Assembly: GCA_030824805.1 (NCBI GenBank)
Contig: JAPJRC010000003.1
Location: forward strand, 32,010 to 96,009
Origin: Micavibrio sp.
GTDB taxonomy: Bacteria; Pseudomonadota; Alphaproteobacteria; Micavibrionales; Micavibrionaceae
Direction of reading: 5' to 3'
Length of the DNA stretch: 64,000 nt
Part shown: positions 8,929 through 20,000 of the stretch, piece after piece
Layout of the letters: every line of letters begins with the position of its first letter
Position numbering within the stretch: position 1 is the stretch's first letter
Notes under the pieces: generated by a model
Seen by the model: the letters and a program-made list of their open reading frames with translations, nothing else
The model's database searches: none
What the model was told of the DNA's origin: nothing
Position numbers and translations under genes: made by a program

Positions 8929-8945
8929 TTGGCACGGTACTTGTA
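8929..8945 (+). promoter_or_regulatory. Sigma54 (RpoN) -24/-12 promoter
   Basis: The sequence TTGGCACGGTACTTGTA has a perfect -24 element (TTGGCACG) and a -12 element TTGTA in place of TTGCA/T. Exactly 10 bases separate the GG from the downstream G, as sigma54 requires. It points at the gene starting at 8988, whose start codon follows a purine-rich site AAGGGGAAGAG. Transcription should begin near 8955. Confidence 0.75.
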
Positions 8946-8987
8946 TCCCTCATTACAGCTTAGTCGCTATGTAACAAGGGGAAGAGT

Positions 8988-9389
8988 ATGCAATATTTTA
9001 GAAAAGAACATAACAAACAGGGTTCACGCGAGAACAAGGTTTTACACGCCAATTCGGATTTGTTCGATCCGAAGAAGGGAAAATCACCGTCTTTCAAAAT
9101 CCATAAGCGCGAAAAGGCGGAAAAGCCGGATGTGTCAGCACTGGATGAAAATCTTTATGTCTGGCATGGAAACACCCCGCATGTGCGCTTGCGCGTCAAA
9201 GTAAGCGCCGCCGCCGTCGTGGCAACATTTTTCGCCATGTCGATCGCGATGGTGAATATGCACAGCAAGGAGATCATAACCTATTTCGCCGCGCGCAATG
9301 TGGGCACCGAGGTTATGTCTGCCGCCATGGAGGTCGATCCCGATATGGTGGCGGCCGCGTTGAACCAGATAGAGGTGGGCGGAGAGTGA
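8988..9389 (+). CDS. Hypothetical single-TM protein under a sigma54 promoter
   Basis: A 133-residue protein I do not recognise. Residues 1-70 are basic and hydrophilic, with many Lys, Arg and His. Residues about 72-91 form one strong membrane helix (VSAAAVVATFFAMSIAMVNM). A 40-residue tail follows, ending in acidic residues. No signal-peptide cleavage site is evident, so it is probably anchored with a basic cytoplasmic N-terminus. It is the first gene behind a near-consensus sigma54 promoter and is followed 6 bases later by a receiver gene, so the two are likely co-transcribed. Start ATG follows AAGGGGAAGAG. A role as a regulated membrane partner or output of the local two-component network is a guess from context. 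Confidence 0.7.
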   Translation: MQYFRKEHNKQGSRENKVLHANSDLFDPKKGKSPSFKIHKREKAEKPDVSALDENLYVWHGNTPHVRLRVKVSAAAVVATFFAMSIAMVNMHSKEIITYFAARNVGTEVMSAAMEVDPDMVAAALNQIEVGGE

Positions 9390-9395
9390 TAGACC

Positions 9396-9839
9396 ATGAT
9401 TACAACGACGTCCCCGGCGGTAAAACCCGTCACAATATACGAAAGCCAGACTATACCGGTGGATGCCGGTGCGGAACGGGAGGCATCGGTCCTTATTGTG
9501 GACGACGACCGGACCATGCGGCGTATGGCTTCCGGCATACTAAAAAACCATTGCCATGTGTACGAAGCCTCGGATGCAACAGAGGCTTTGAATGAGTTCT
9601 ATAATCTGAAACCCAATATTGTTTTCATGGATATAAACCTGCCCGACGGATGCGGGTACGACCTTTTATACTGGATTATGCGCAGCGATCCGACAGCCTA
9701 TGTCGTTATGCTGAGCGGTTTCAATTACGGAGAAAATATTATCAAGTCCGTAGGAATGGGCGCGCGGGATTTCATTTCCAAACCTCTGGATGCGCAAAGA
9801 ATACTTTTTCATCTGAAAAAATTTCCCAAATTTTCCTGA
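9396..9839 (+). CDS. Single-domain response regulator
   Basis: A 147-residue receiver with a 30-residue N-terminal extension. Phospho-acceptor D79 lies in FMDINLPDGCG, the acidic pocket is IVDDDRT, and the switch residues are MLSGFN and SKPLD. There is no output domain. It starts 6 bases after the unknown single-TM gene and probably shares its sigma54 promoter. It may link the sigma54 arm to kinases in the cluster, for example the hybrid kinase beginning 41 bases downstream (inference). Confidence 0.85.
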   Translation: MITTTSPAVKPVTIYESQTIPVDAGAEREASVLIVDDDRTMRRMASGILKNHCHVYEASDATEALNEFYNLKPNIVFMDINLPDGCGYDLLYWIMRSDPTAYVVMLSGFNYGENIIKSVGMGARDFISKPLDAQRILFHLKKFPKFS

Positions 9840-9880
9840 CGGTTCCTGCCGGAATACGACCGCATTGATGTACGTTTTTC

Positions 9881-11977
9881 GTGGTAAAGAGGATGGCCGC
9901 TGGCCATTATGCCATCGTGGAGAAAGAAAATTGTAATATCTTGATCGTCGAGGACGATGCGGGAGACAGAGCGCTTTACAGGCGTTTCCTGAGAAACGAT
10001 CCTTCAAGCCCGATTGTGTACCATTTGCACGAAGTGGAAACAGGTCAAGCGGGCCTGGAGTATTTTCGCGAGCACAAGCCGGATTGCGTGCTTCTCGATT
10101 TTTTGCTGCCCGATATGACGGGCGTTGATTTCATCAAAGCGCTGGCGCTTGAAAATCCCATTCTTCCTGTTGTCATGCTAACCGGTCAGGGCAATGAAAA
10201 GATCGCGGTCGATACAATCCGGCGCGGCGCGCAGGATTATATGCCCAAACACCTTATCAGCGAGCAAACGTTGAGACGGTCTATTACCAGCGCCATGGAC
10301 CGTGTGGCGCTTTTGGAAAAGGTCGAACAACAGCATGAAGAGCTGCAACGGGCGAAGGAATTTGCCGAACAGGAAACCAAGCGCGCAAAAGAAGCCGACC
10401 AAGCCAAAAGCGAATTTCTGGCCACTATGAGCCACGAGATACGGACACCGATGAACGGGATTATCGGCATGACCGAACTGCTGTTCTTTACGGGCCTCGA
10501 TGAAAAGCAGGAGAAATACGCCGAGACCATACGCACATCCGGCGAGCTTTTGCTTACAATCATCGATGACATATTGGATTTTTCGAAAATCGAGGCACAA
10601 CAGCTTACGCTGGAATCCAAACCGGTCGACATCGATAAAATACTGACCGAGGTCATGCAGCTTCTTGCGGGCAGGGCGAACGACAACAGGGTGGAGCTGA
10701 TCCTGAAATGTCCTGTCGGTGAAATATTTCCGACGATAAAGTCCGACCCGGTGCGGCTGCGTCAGGTGTTCATCAATGTCATAGGAAACGCGATCAAGTT
10801 CACAAAAGACGGATATGTCCTGATCACCCTCGAACGTTTGTCGCAGACGGAAGAAGATATTAGAATCCGTTTCAATATCCGCGATACGGGTATCGGTATT
10901 CCGGAAGCCAAGATTGGCAAAATATTCGATAAATTCACACAGGCGGATTCTTCGACAACCAGAGAATTCGGCGGAACGGGGCTCGGGCTTTCCATCTGCA
11001 AGCGCATCATCGAAATGATGGGCGGTACAATCGATCTTGAAAGCAAGGTCGGCAAAGGAACCTATGTCTGGTTTGAAATTCTATTTCCGATAGCCACGCA
11101 CCAGGTTGGTTTCTACACCGCGCAGAAAGACGCGTTCTCTGACAAGAAGCTGCTGGTGGTGGATGATTACGACCTCAACATTTCTCTTCTGGAAGAGTAT
11201 CTGGCGGAAACAGGCATACAATGCAAAGGCGCCACATCGGGGCAGGATGCCCTTAAAATATTGGAAGAGCATGCAAAAGAAGGCGCCCCGTTTGATATCG
11301 TCATTGCCGATTATTCCATGCCGCACATGAGCGGCGAGGCGCTGGGCCGCAAGATCAACGAAAGCCCTTCCACATACGGTAAGCCTAAGAAAATTCTGAT
11401 GACTGCGCTGGGAAAGAAAAAGGAATTCGAGAATCTGCAGACAACGGATTTCGCAACATACATCTTCAAGCCGATACAGCCCGACGCGCTGATAGACAGC
11501 ATAGGCCTTGCGCTGCATGGATCTCCGCAGCAGCAGGAGATACACAACATGGCCAAAGAGGCGCCGCCCGTGACCATGCCCGTCGTTCACGCGAATGTGT
11601 TGGTAGTGGAGGATGACCGTGTCAGCCAGCGTATGGCAAAAGGTCTTCTGTCCGAACTTGGATGCACGTTTACGGTTGCGGGCGACGGACGCGAGGCGTG
11701 CGATGTTCTTGAAAGCCGCCATGCGGAATTCGATATCGTGTTCATGGACTGGCAAATGCCAATCATGGATGGGCACGAGGCCATCCGTTATATCCGCGCG
11801 CAGGACTGGGGGCTGGATGTAAAAATCATCGCGCTCACAGCCAATGCTTTGCAGGGCGATCGTGAAAAATGCCTCGAAGCGGGCGCCGATGATTACCTGC
11901 GCAAGCCGCTGCGCCTTGCCGACATCGTGCATATACTGCGTAAATATGTGCCCTCCATGATGGCAGACGCGGCATAA
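9881..11977 (+). CDS. Hybrid histidine kinase (REC-HisKA-HATPase-REC-REC)
   Basis: A 698-residue soluble signalling protein. An N-terminal receiver (D73 in [11 protein letters not shown]) is followed by a short coiled coil and HisKA with H185 in [11 protein letters not shown]. HATPase_c has [15 protein letters not shown] and [13 protein letters not shown]. Two more receivers follow: D477 in [11 protein letters not shown] and D623 in [11 protein letters not shown]. It has no membrane segment and no HPt domain, so an external HPt is needed for onward relay; the receiver-HPt protein at 6542 is the nearest candidate. The start is uncertain: GTG at 9881 or ATG at 9893, the latter with AGAGG immediately before it. 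Input probably comes through the N-terminal receiver. Confidence 0.88.
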   Translation: MVKRMAAGHYAIVEKENCNILIVEDDAGDRALYRRFLRNDPSSPIVYHLHEVETGQAGLEYFREHKPDCVLLDFLLPDMTGVDFIKALALENPILPVVMLTGQGNEKIAVDTIRRGAQDYMPKHLISEQTLRRSITSAMDRVALLEKVEQQHEELQRAKEFAEQETKRAKEADQAKSEFLATMSHEIRTPMNGIIGMTELLFFTGLDEKQEKYAETIRTSGELLLTIIDDILDFSKIEAQQLTLESKPVDIDKILTEVMQLLAGRANDNRVELILKCPVGEIFPTIKSDPVRLRQVFINVIGNAIKFTKDGYVLITLERLSQTEEDIRIRFNIRDTGIGIPEAKIGKIFDKFTQADSSTTREFGGTGLGLSICKRIIEMMGGTIDLESKVGKGTYVWFEILFPIATHQVGFYTAQKDAFSDKKLLVVDDYDLNISLLEEYLAETGIQCKGATSGQDALKILEEHAKEGAPFDIVIADYSMPHMSGEALGRKINESPSTYGKPKKILMTALGKKKEFENLQTTDFATYIFKPIQPDALIDSIGLALHGSPQQQEIHNMAKEAPPVTMPVVHANVLVVEDDRVSQRMAKGLLSELGCTFTVAGDGREACDVLESRHAEFDIVFMDWQMPIMDGHEAIRYIRAQDWGLDVKIIALTANALQGDREKCLEAGADDYLRKPLRLADIVHILRKYVPSMMADAA

Positions 11978-12147
11978 GTTTGTTCGCCTGTCTAAAAAAT
12001 ACTCTGTAAATCAAGGCAGTAAGTTGTTTCCCGCACTGACAACCGGAATCCTGTTCTATATGATGGATTCGGATTGATAGTCGGCCCCAATTCTTACGGG
12101 TCGCGTAAATCCATATTGGTTCTAACTTATTGTTTTTGAAGAAAATT

Positions 12148-13887
12148 ATGACCAAGCGTACCCGCACATGGCAACCGTTCGCTCCGACAGTGTTAATGGC
12201 CTGTTGTGCGCTCGTGTCAATTTCGCCGGTTGTGTACGCCCAAAGCGTCAGCCTGCCCGGTTCGGCGGACCCGGGGCGATCCCTGGAAAATTCCAACATC
12301 CTGCCAAAGACAGACCAGACAAAACTGGAAAGGGCGGAGCCGAAACAAAAGGCGGTTGCGACCGCGCCGGAAGGGGCGGAAGAGCTTCGTTTTGTGTTGC
12401 AGGATTTAACCCTCGAAGGCCTGACCGCGTATCCGCAGGATGAAATCCGGCCGCTCTACGAACATTATATCGGCCGCGAGATTTCCGTTGCGACGGTGTT
12501 CGAGATCATGGCGAAGATCCAGCAGAAATATCTTGATGACGGATACGCCCTGACGAAAGTTGTTATCCCGAACCAGAACATCCAAGGCGGCAATGTTCGC
12601 CTTGCCGTTATCGAAGGCCATGTCGAAGAGATCGAGGTGGCATCGAATGTAAAGCGCACGCCGGCTGTGGAAGACGCCGTCAATCGTATCGCGGCGATGC
12701 GTCCGCTGAATGTCAAAAAGCTGGAGCGCATCATGCTCCTGCTGAACGATCTTCCGGATGGCAGCCTCGGCGTGGTTCTGGCCGCGCCAAAGGATGTAAG
12801 CAAGCAGGGCACCGGCGCGGTGCGTCTGGTTCTGCAAGCCAATGAGCGCCAGGAAAGAATTGGCAGCGTCGGCATCGACAACCATGGTTCGGCTTTCAGC
12901 GGCCCCTGGCAGACAAACGTGAACCTGCGCGGCACAAGCCTTCTCGTCGATCACAGCGAACTGGAATTGCGCACGCTCGCGGCCCTGCCGTTTCAGGAAC
13001 AACGGCTCGGCAATGTCAGCTACACCGTGCCTTTGTACGGAATATCAGGGACGAAACTTACACTCGGTGCGTCCAAGGCGTTGACGGAGCCGGGCTCGTC
13101 CCTTTCCACCCTCGACATCAAGGGCGCTTTTGAAAGCCTTGAGGCAAGCCTTTCCTATCCATTGATACGCCAGCGCGATATGACGCTGACAATCGATGGC
13201 GGATTCGAATGGAAGAATTCCCGCACGAAAATTCTGGGCGAGGAGTTGTTCGACGACCGTCTGCGCGTCGCAAAAACGGGCCTGAATTTCAATTTTACCG
13301 ACACGCTTGCGGGCTACAACATTGTTGATACGCATTATTCGCAAGGGCTGGATATATTCGGCGCGCGTGAAAGCGGTTCCGAGAACCTGTCCCGACAAGA
13401 TGGGAAATCGGACTTCCAGAAATTCGATTTTTTCGCCGCCCGCCTTCAGGCGTTGCCTGCCAATTTTGAAATACTGGGCGTTGTGCAGGGACAATATGCT
13501 TTCGATCCTTTGTTGTCTTCCGAAGAGTTCGGCTTTGGCGGCTCTAACATGGGGCGGGGATATGATTCATCGGAAATTACGGGAGACCGCGGTCTCGCCG
13601 GAACGCTGGAGCTTCGCTACCGCACCACAGCGCCGCTGTTCGGGGCGACGTTCGGTATACAGCCTTACGCCTTCTATGATATTGGCAAAATCTGGAACAT
13701 AGACCCGAGCGCCAAGGACAAGCTGTCGGCCTCATCGGCCGGGGCAGGGGTTCGCGTCGATGAAACGCACGGCTGGAATCTCGATCTCAACCTTGCCGTG
13801 CCTCTGACCCGCTCCGTAGAAAAGGAGCCGAAGTACCAGAACGATGTCGGTGGACGGGTTCTCTTTTCCATATCTAAATCATTTTAA
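12148..13887 (+). CDS. Two-partner secretion outer-membrane transporter (TpsB, ShlB/FhaC family)
   Basis: A 579-residue outer-membrane protein. A signal peptide ends near VVYA-QS. A POTRA_2-type domain follows, with FVLQDLTLEGLTAYP at its start and a second strand-rich part ending at IEGHVEEIEV. The C-terminal half is a ShlB/FhaC-type beta-barrel ending in phenylalanine (SKSF), as barrel proteins do. It should recognise the TPS domain of the large exoprotein encoded 130 bases downstream and move it across the outer membrane. The ATG at 12148 is preferred because the signal peptide follows directly; a TTG at 12130 is the alternative. Confidence 0.92.
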   Translation: MTKRTRTWQPFAPTVLMACCALVSISPVVYAQSVSLPGSADPGRSLENSNILPKTDQTKLERAEPKQKAVATAPEGAEELRFVLQDLTLEGLTAYPQDEIRPLYEHYIGREISVATVFEIMAKIQQKYLDDGYALTKVVIPNQNIQGGNVRLAVIEGHVEEIEVASNVKRTPAVEDAVNRIAAMRPLNVKKLERIMLLLNDLPDGSLGVVLAAPKDVSKQGTGAVRLVLQANERQERIGSVGIDNHGSAFSGPWQTNVNLRGTSLLVDHSELELRTLAALPFQEQRLGNVSYTVPLYGISGTKLTLGASKALTEPGSSLSTLDIKGAFESLEASLSYPLIRQRDMTLTIDGGFEWKNSRTKILGEELFDDRLRVAKTGLNFNFTDTLAGYNIVDTHYSQGLDIFGARESGSENLSRQDGKSDFQKFDFFAARLQALPANFEILGVVQGQYAFDPLLSSEEFGFGGSNMGRGYDSSEITGDRGLAGTLELRYRTTAPLFGATFGIQPYAFYDIGKIWNIDPSAKDKLSASSAGAGVRVDETHGWNLDLNLAVPLTRSVEKEPKYQNDVGGRVLFSISKSF

Positions 13888-14017
13888 GCGGTCGGGGATT
13901 TCTTAATCCCTTGTTAAGGAATGCGGGCGTAATCTCGCATTTGCGTAAAATATATACTAAAGACACCGCTCGTTTTCACTTTGCCTTAATCACATCCCTC
14001 TTAAAATTTAGTTAGCA

Positions 14018-17000
14018 ATGAAAAATTATAAGCAGCGCAGGCTCCTCTGCTCTACGGCTGTCATCTGTCTTTTGGTGATGCCTGCGCATGCCCAAGCGGA
14101 ACCTGAGGGCGGTAATGTTACGTCCGGCAACGCATCCATTCAAAATATCGGCAACACCACAACCATAAATCAGACCAGCGACCGCGCCATTATCCGTTGG
14201 GATAGTTTCGATGTAGGCGCATCGCAATCTGTACAGTTCAACCAGCCGAATTCCGGATCTATCACCGTCAACAGAATTCGCGATACCAAGGCCTCGAAAA
14301 TAGACGGCCATATCGGCGCGAACGGCAACATCATCCTTATCAACCCGAACGGCGTGGTGTTTGGTGCGACGTCGACGGTGAATGTCGGCAGCCTCGTCGC
14401 CACGACATCGGATATCGAAGACGATACCGCCTTCATGAATGGCGGTGCGGTGAAATTCACAAAACCCGGCGCGCCGGACGGCAAGATCATCAACAACGGC
14501 ACGATGACGGTGCGGGATGGCGGCCTTGTGGGTCTGGTCGCCCCAAACGTTGAAAACCACGGCGTGATACAGGCTAAGCTCGGCAAAGTCGCCCTTGCCT
14601 CCGGCGATATCGCCACGATCGATTTCGCGGGTGACGGCCTGATCAAACTGGAAGTCACCGACGCTGTACTATCACAACGCGTCCTGAACACGGGTACTAT
14701 CATCGCCGATGGCGGCGATATCCTTCTGACCGCGGCGCAAGCGCGCGGCATGGTGGATTCCCTTGTCACCAACACCGGCACGCTGCAGGCCAAAACTGTC
14801 AAGGTTGCCGGTGTTGAAAAGACCGGTAGCGTCACGCTGTCAACAAAAGGCCTGGATCTCAGCATTCCGCGCAGCGAGGGTGTTGTCTTCAACACCGGTA
14901 AGATTGACGTTGAATCTATCGAGCCCGAAACAAAAGGCGGCGAGATCACTATTCTTGCCGACAAGATCGAAATAGGTGACGGATCGTATGTGACCGCGGC
15001 GGGTGACGCCGGCGGCGGTACGATCAAAATAGGTGGAAACTATCAGGGTGGTTCGGGCCTGCCGACATCCGATATGGTCTTTATCTCTGAGCACGTAATT
15101 CTGAACGCCGGAAGCCGCCGCAGCGGCAAGGGCGGTACCATTATCCTTTGGTCGGATACGAACACCCGTTTCTATGGCCATGGCGACGTATCGGGCGTGG
15201 ATGGCGGCGGTTTCATAGAAGTCTCCGGCAAAGAACATCTGGACTATGCCGGTACGGTAAATCTTTCGAGCGTGAACGGCAGCAAAGGCGTTCTGCTTCT
15301 CGATCCTACCGACATCGTGATCTCTTCGGGCACGAACAACAACATAACGGGCACGGCGCCGTTTACGCCCGTGGCCGACAACGGAGCGACGGTTTTGAAC
15401 GTGACCACGCTCCTCAACGCGCTGGCCAGCGGTAACGTTATCGTGCAAACGCGCGCGAGCGGATCGCAGCAGGGCAATATCACAGTGGATAGCGCTCTCA
15501 CATGGAGCAACGGCAACACGCTCACCCTCGACGCGCACAACCATGTCATCGTCAACCAGGCGATTTCCGGCAGCAACCTGACCTTCGTGGTCGGCAATGA
15601 CCTTCAATTGAATGCCAATATTTCCGGTACCGGAACCCTTACCATCCAGCAGGCATCGGACAGCGGTACGGTTGGTATCGGTGCGTCTTCCGTCGGTACG
15701 CTCAACCTGAGCGCCGCCGACATCACGCGAATCGTTGATGGCTGGAACGAGATTGTTATCGGCAAGAGCACGGCGACAGCCGGTATGGATATTCGTACCG
15801 TAACTCTCCTCGACAACGTAAAGCTTTTGTCCGGTACGGGCACGATCACATTTACCAACACGCTTAATGTCGGCGCCAACAACCTGACGATTATCACAGA
15901 CGGCGATATCGCTTTGCCGGGTGCGTTGACGGGTACGGGCACACTGACGATACAACAGGCCAGTGCGGGCACGGGCATGGGCATCGGCGCATCGCAGACC
16001 GGTGCGGTCAACTTGACCAACACCGAAATCGGCAAAATCACCAACGGCTGGGGCAACATTATTCTCGGCCGCTCGGACGGCACGGGCACGCTGAACTTTA
16101 ACACGCTGTCATGGAACGACCATCTGACGATCCTGTCCAACACTGGCGTCATCAATATCAACGGCACGCAGACCATGACGACGGGCAATAATCTGAGCAT
16201 CGTAACCGATGCCGATATCGTTATGACGGGCAGCCTTGCCGGTTCCAGCACTAGCAACCTCAGCATCGCGCAAAGAAGCGCAGCCACAAGTATGGGCTTT
16301 GGCGACACGCAAACTGGGACGATCAACTTTACCACGACGGAAGTCTCCAAATTTACCAATGGCTGGAACACGCTTACTTTCGGACGCGCTGACAGCACAG
16401 CGGACATGAATGTCGGCGCGTTGACATGGAATGACCATTTAACGATGATGACCGGAAGCGGCGTGATCCGTGTAAATGGAAATCAGACCCTTACAGGTGC
16501 GAACCTGACCTATCAAACAAACGCCGATCTTGTTTTGAATGGTACGCTTACTGGAAACCAGACTTTGACCTTTGTGCAGAGCAGTGTAGGAACTTCGATG
16601 GCCATCGGCGACGGGCAGGCCGGAACCTACGCGCTTTCTTCGGCAGAGCTGGCCAATATCACCGATGGTTGGGCGGGCATTGTGATTGGCCGCACCGATA
16701 GCACAGGCAATGTGAATGTCGGTGCCGCCACGTGGAGAGATTCCATTTCCTTCCAATCGGGTAGCGGTATCATAAACATCACCGGCACGCAGACCACCAC
16801 AGGCACATCCGCCATGACGATCCGCACGGATTCCAATGTCAATATCGGGGCCGATCTTATGGCATCCGGCGGTTTGTTCACTTTGGTGCAGGTGGGTATT
16901 GATACCAGTATGGGTATTGGCACCGGGCAGGCTGGCACCGTTCATCTGGATGATGCAGAAACGGCCCGCATCCTCAACGGCTGGAGCAACATATATATAG

Positions 17001-20000
17001 GTCGTTCCGATGGTACCGGCGCGCTCAATGTCGGCTCTAACACGTGGGATGATCCGCTTGTCCTGAAAACAGGTTCCGGTGCCCTTAATATCAACGGCGC
17101 ACAGACGATGGGCGGCAACGCGCTGACCATAACTACGGATTCTGACCTCTATATCGGCGGCAACCTTTCGGGTTCGGGAAATATTGTCATACAAGGCAGC
17201 GCGAATACCACAAGCATAGCTCTTGGCACAGGACAGACCGGCACTTTGTATCTTGATAATTCGGAAATCACGCGTATAGCCAATGGCTGGGGCAACGTGT
17301 ATTTCGGCACGACAAGCGGCACGGGGGATATGAATATCGGCGCCGCGACCTGGCAGGATAAAGTTTATTTCAGAACGGCGTCCGGTGTCATAAGCTTTAA
17401 TGGCGCACAGAATTTTTCCGGTAATGCGGCCAGCATCACGAGCAACGTGGACAGCAACATCAACGCCGTGCTTTCAGGCACAAGTTCACTAACCTTCACT
17501 GCTGGCGTCGTGAGCACGACTATCGGTATAGGCACAGGGCAGGTCGGTACGATCAATTTCAGCGATGCGGAAATCGACCGTATGGCAAATACATTCTCGA
17601 TTATCACGATTGGATCGTCATCGCACTCGGGCGCGGTCAATATTGGTGCCACCACATGGAAAGATCCGTTGACCGTCCGCAACACCAGCGGCCAGATGAC
17701 CATCAATGGCGATATCAATATGGGCTCGAACAACCTGACCCTTACTACGAATAGCAACCTGATCCTCAATGGAAACCTGATAGGGACAGGTACGCTGGCT
17801 CTGGGCGCAAGCAGCAGCAACATATCCGTTGGCATCGGCGATGGCCAGACGGGTACCCAGCTGTTTACCGAAGCCAAGCTGGCGCGCATGACCGGCTGGA
17901 GCACGCTTGTTTTTACGGCCACTGGCACAGGCGCGTTGAATATCGGAGGCAGAACATGGAACCAATCGCTAGACCTTCGTGTGGCCACGGGCGATCTAAA
18001 CATTAACGGCGTTCTCAATATGGGTACGAACAATCTGACCATTCGCACCAATGCAAACCTTACACTTTCGCAGAACCTGGTGGGAACGGGCATTCTTACC
18101 TTCGTGGGTTTGTCAAACGGCACAACGATAGCAGTGGGCAACGGCCAGACGGGTACGCTGGAACTGACCAACACAGAGCTTGGCTATATCGTCGATGGCT
18201 GGAGCCAGATCGTTTTCGGCTCGTCCGCCGGGACCGGCACAATCAATGTCGGTGCCAGAACATGGAATGATTCCGTGGAATTCCGCACGCTTTCGGGCGC
18301 CATCACGATAGCGGGCGCGCAAAATATGGGCGCAAACAATCTCAGTATCAAGAGCGATGTTAACCCCAACATCAATGCGGCGCTTACAGGCACGGGCAAT
18401 CTTCAATTCTCTACGTTTGATGCCAAAAAGACTTTCGGTGTTGGCAGCGGTGCGGGGACTTTCTCCATAGACGACACCGAGCTTGCCCGTATCACCGATG
18501 GCTGGAATTTGATTACGTTTGGTGCCAACAACCAGACTGCGGACATGATCGTTGGCGCGAGAACATGGAGCGATAATGTTGCGTTCACGTCTTCTTTCGG
18601 CGTTATCACCTTCTCCGGAGCGCAAAATGTGGGCGCTAACGATCTTACCATTGTCACTTCAGGAAATCTGACGCTTAGCGATACGCTCACCGGTACCGGG
18701 ACGCTGACAATACATCAGAACAGCGCGCCAATAACCATGGGGCTTGGTTCCACCGCGGGCGGTAGCGTCAATCTTTCAGACACCGAACTCAACCGTATCA
18801 GCGATGGATGGTCCAACCTGGTCTTTGGGCGTGAGGATACAACGGCTACCTTCACTGTCACAGCCTATACATGGAAAGACAACGTAACCTTCCGCGTCGG
18901 CACAGGCATAATGACAATTTCGGGCAACCAGACACTGGGTGCGAACAACCTGACGATTGCCGCAAACTCGGATCTTGCGCTGAATGCAAATCTAACAGGC
19001 ACAGGCAGACTGACTATACGTGGAAGCAGCATAGGCACCACGATCGGTGTTGGAACAGGCCAGGCCGGTACGCTCGCATTGAGCGCTACCGATCTTTCCA
19101 AAATCGTAAATGGCTGGGCGGGCGTCACCATAGGGAGCGTTGACGGCGCAGGCAACATCAATATCGGTGCAAACACCTGGGGCAATGCCACGACGTTCGT
19201 CACCAAGGGCAATGTCATTCTGAACGGTGTACAGACTTCTTCGCTTTCGTCCGGCACGTCTTTGGTGTTCGCGACCATCAACAGCGCGTTCATAAACAAC
19301 GCAGGCGCGAATGCGATCAACCCGGGCGGGGGCCGTTATCTGGTTTATTCAGTGGCCGATTCAAACGACACGCTGGGCGGCATCGTTCGTCCGGGAATCG
19401 TGACGAATAAAACCTATGCGGGTTATGGACCTTCTTCCGTTACCGAGAGCGGAAGCCAGCACCTGTATTCCGGCGCGGTATCAAAAGTATTGTTCCTGTC
19501 CATAGACAACCTAGACAAGATTTACGGCGACAGCCTTCCCATCTTTACATACAGCTACATCAACGGTCTGGTTAACGGCGATACGCTTGCCGATGCGATC
19601 CAGAGCTACACGATGAATGCCGTCGGATCGAGCGTATACGATAACGCCGGCACAACGCGCACCATCACGGGCAATTTTGTCATGAAGAACGGTTATTCCG
19701 TCGTGACAACCAACGGAACGCTGACCGTTACCAAGGCGACGCTCGTTGTCGAGGCCGACCCTGTGTCGAGAATATACGGCACATCGAACCCGAGCTTTAG
19801 CGCCAGCTATACCGGATTTAAAAATGGCGAAGACGAAACGGATATCGATACGCTTGCAACATCGTCAACGCTCGCGAATATAAATTCCGATGTAGGCAGC
19901 TATGCGATCACATCTTCCGGCGCATCGGATAACAACTATGATTTCATTTATACCGACGGCAGCCTCAGCATCAATAAGGCAACGCTGACGGCAACGGTTC

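Noticed and set aside
14840..15955. Long open frames antisense to the exoprotein gene
   Set aside because: They follow the repeat period of the sense gene, have no known domains and are typical shadows of Gly/Asn/Thr-rich repeats.
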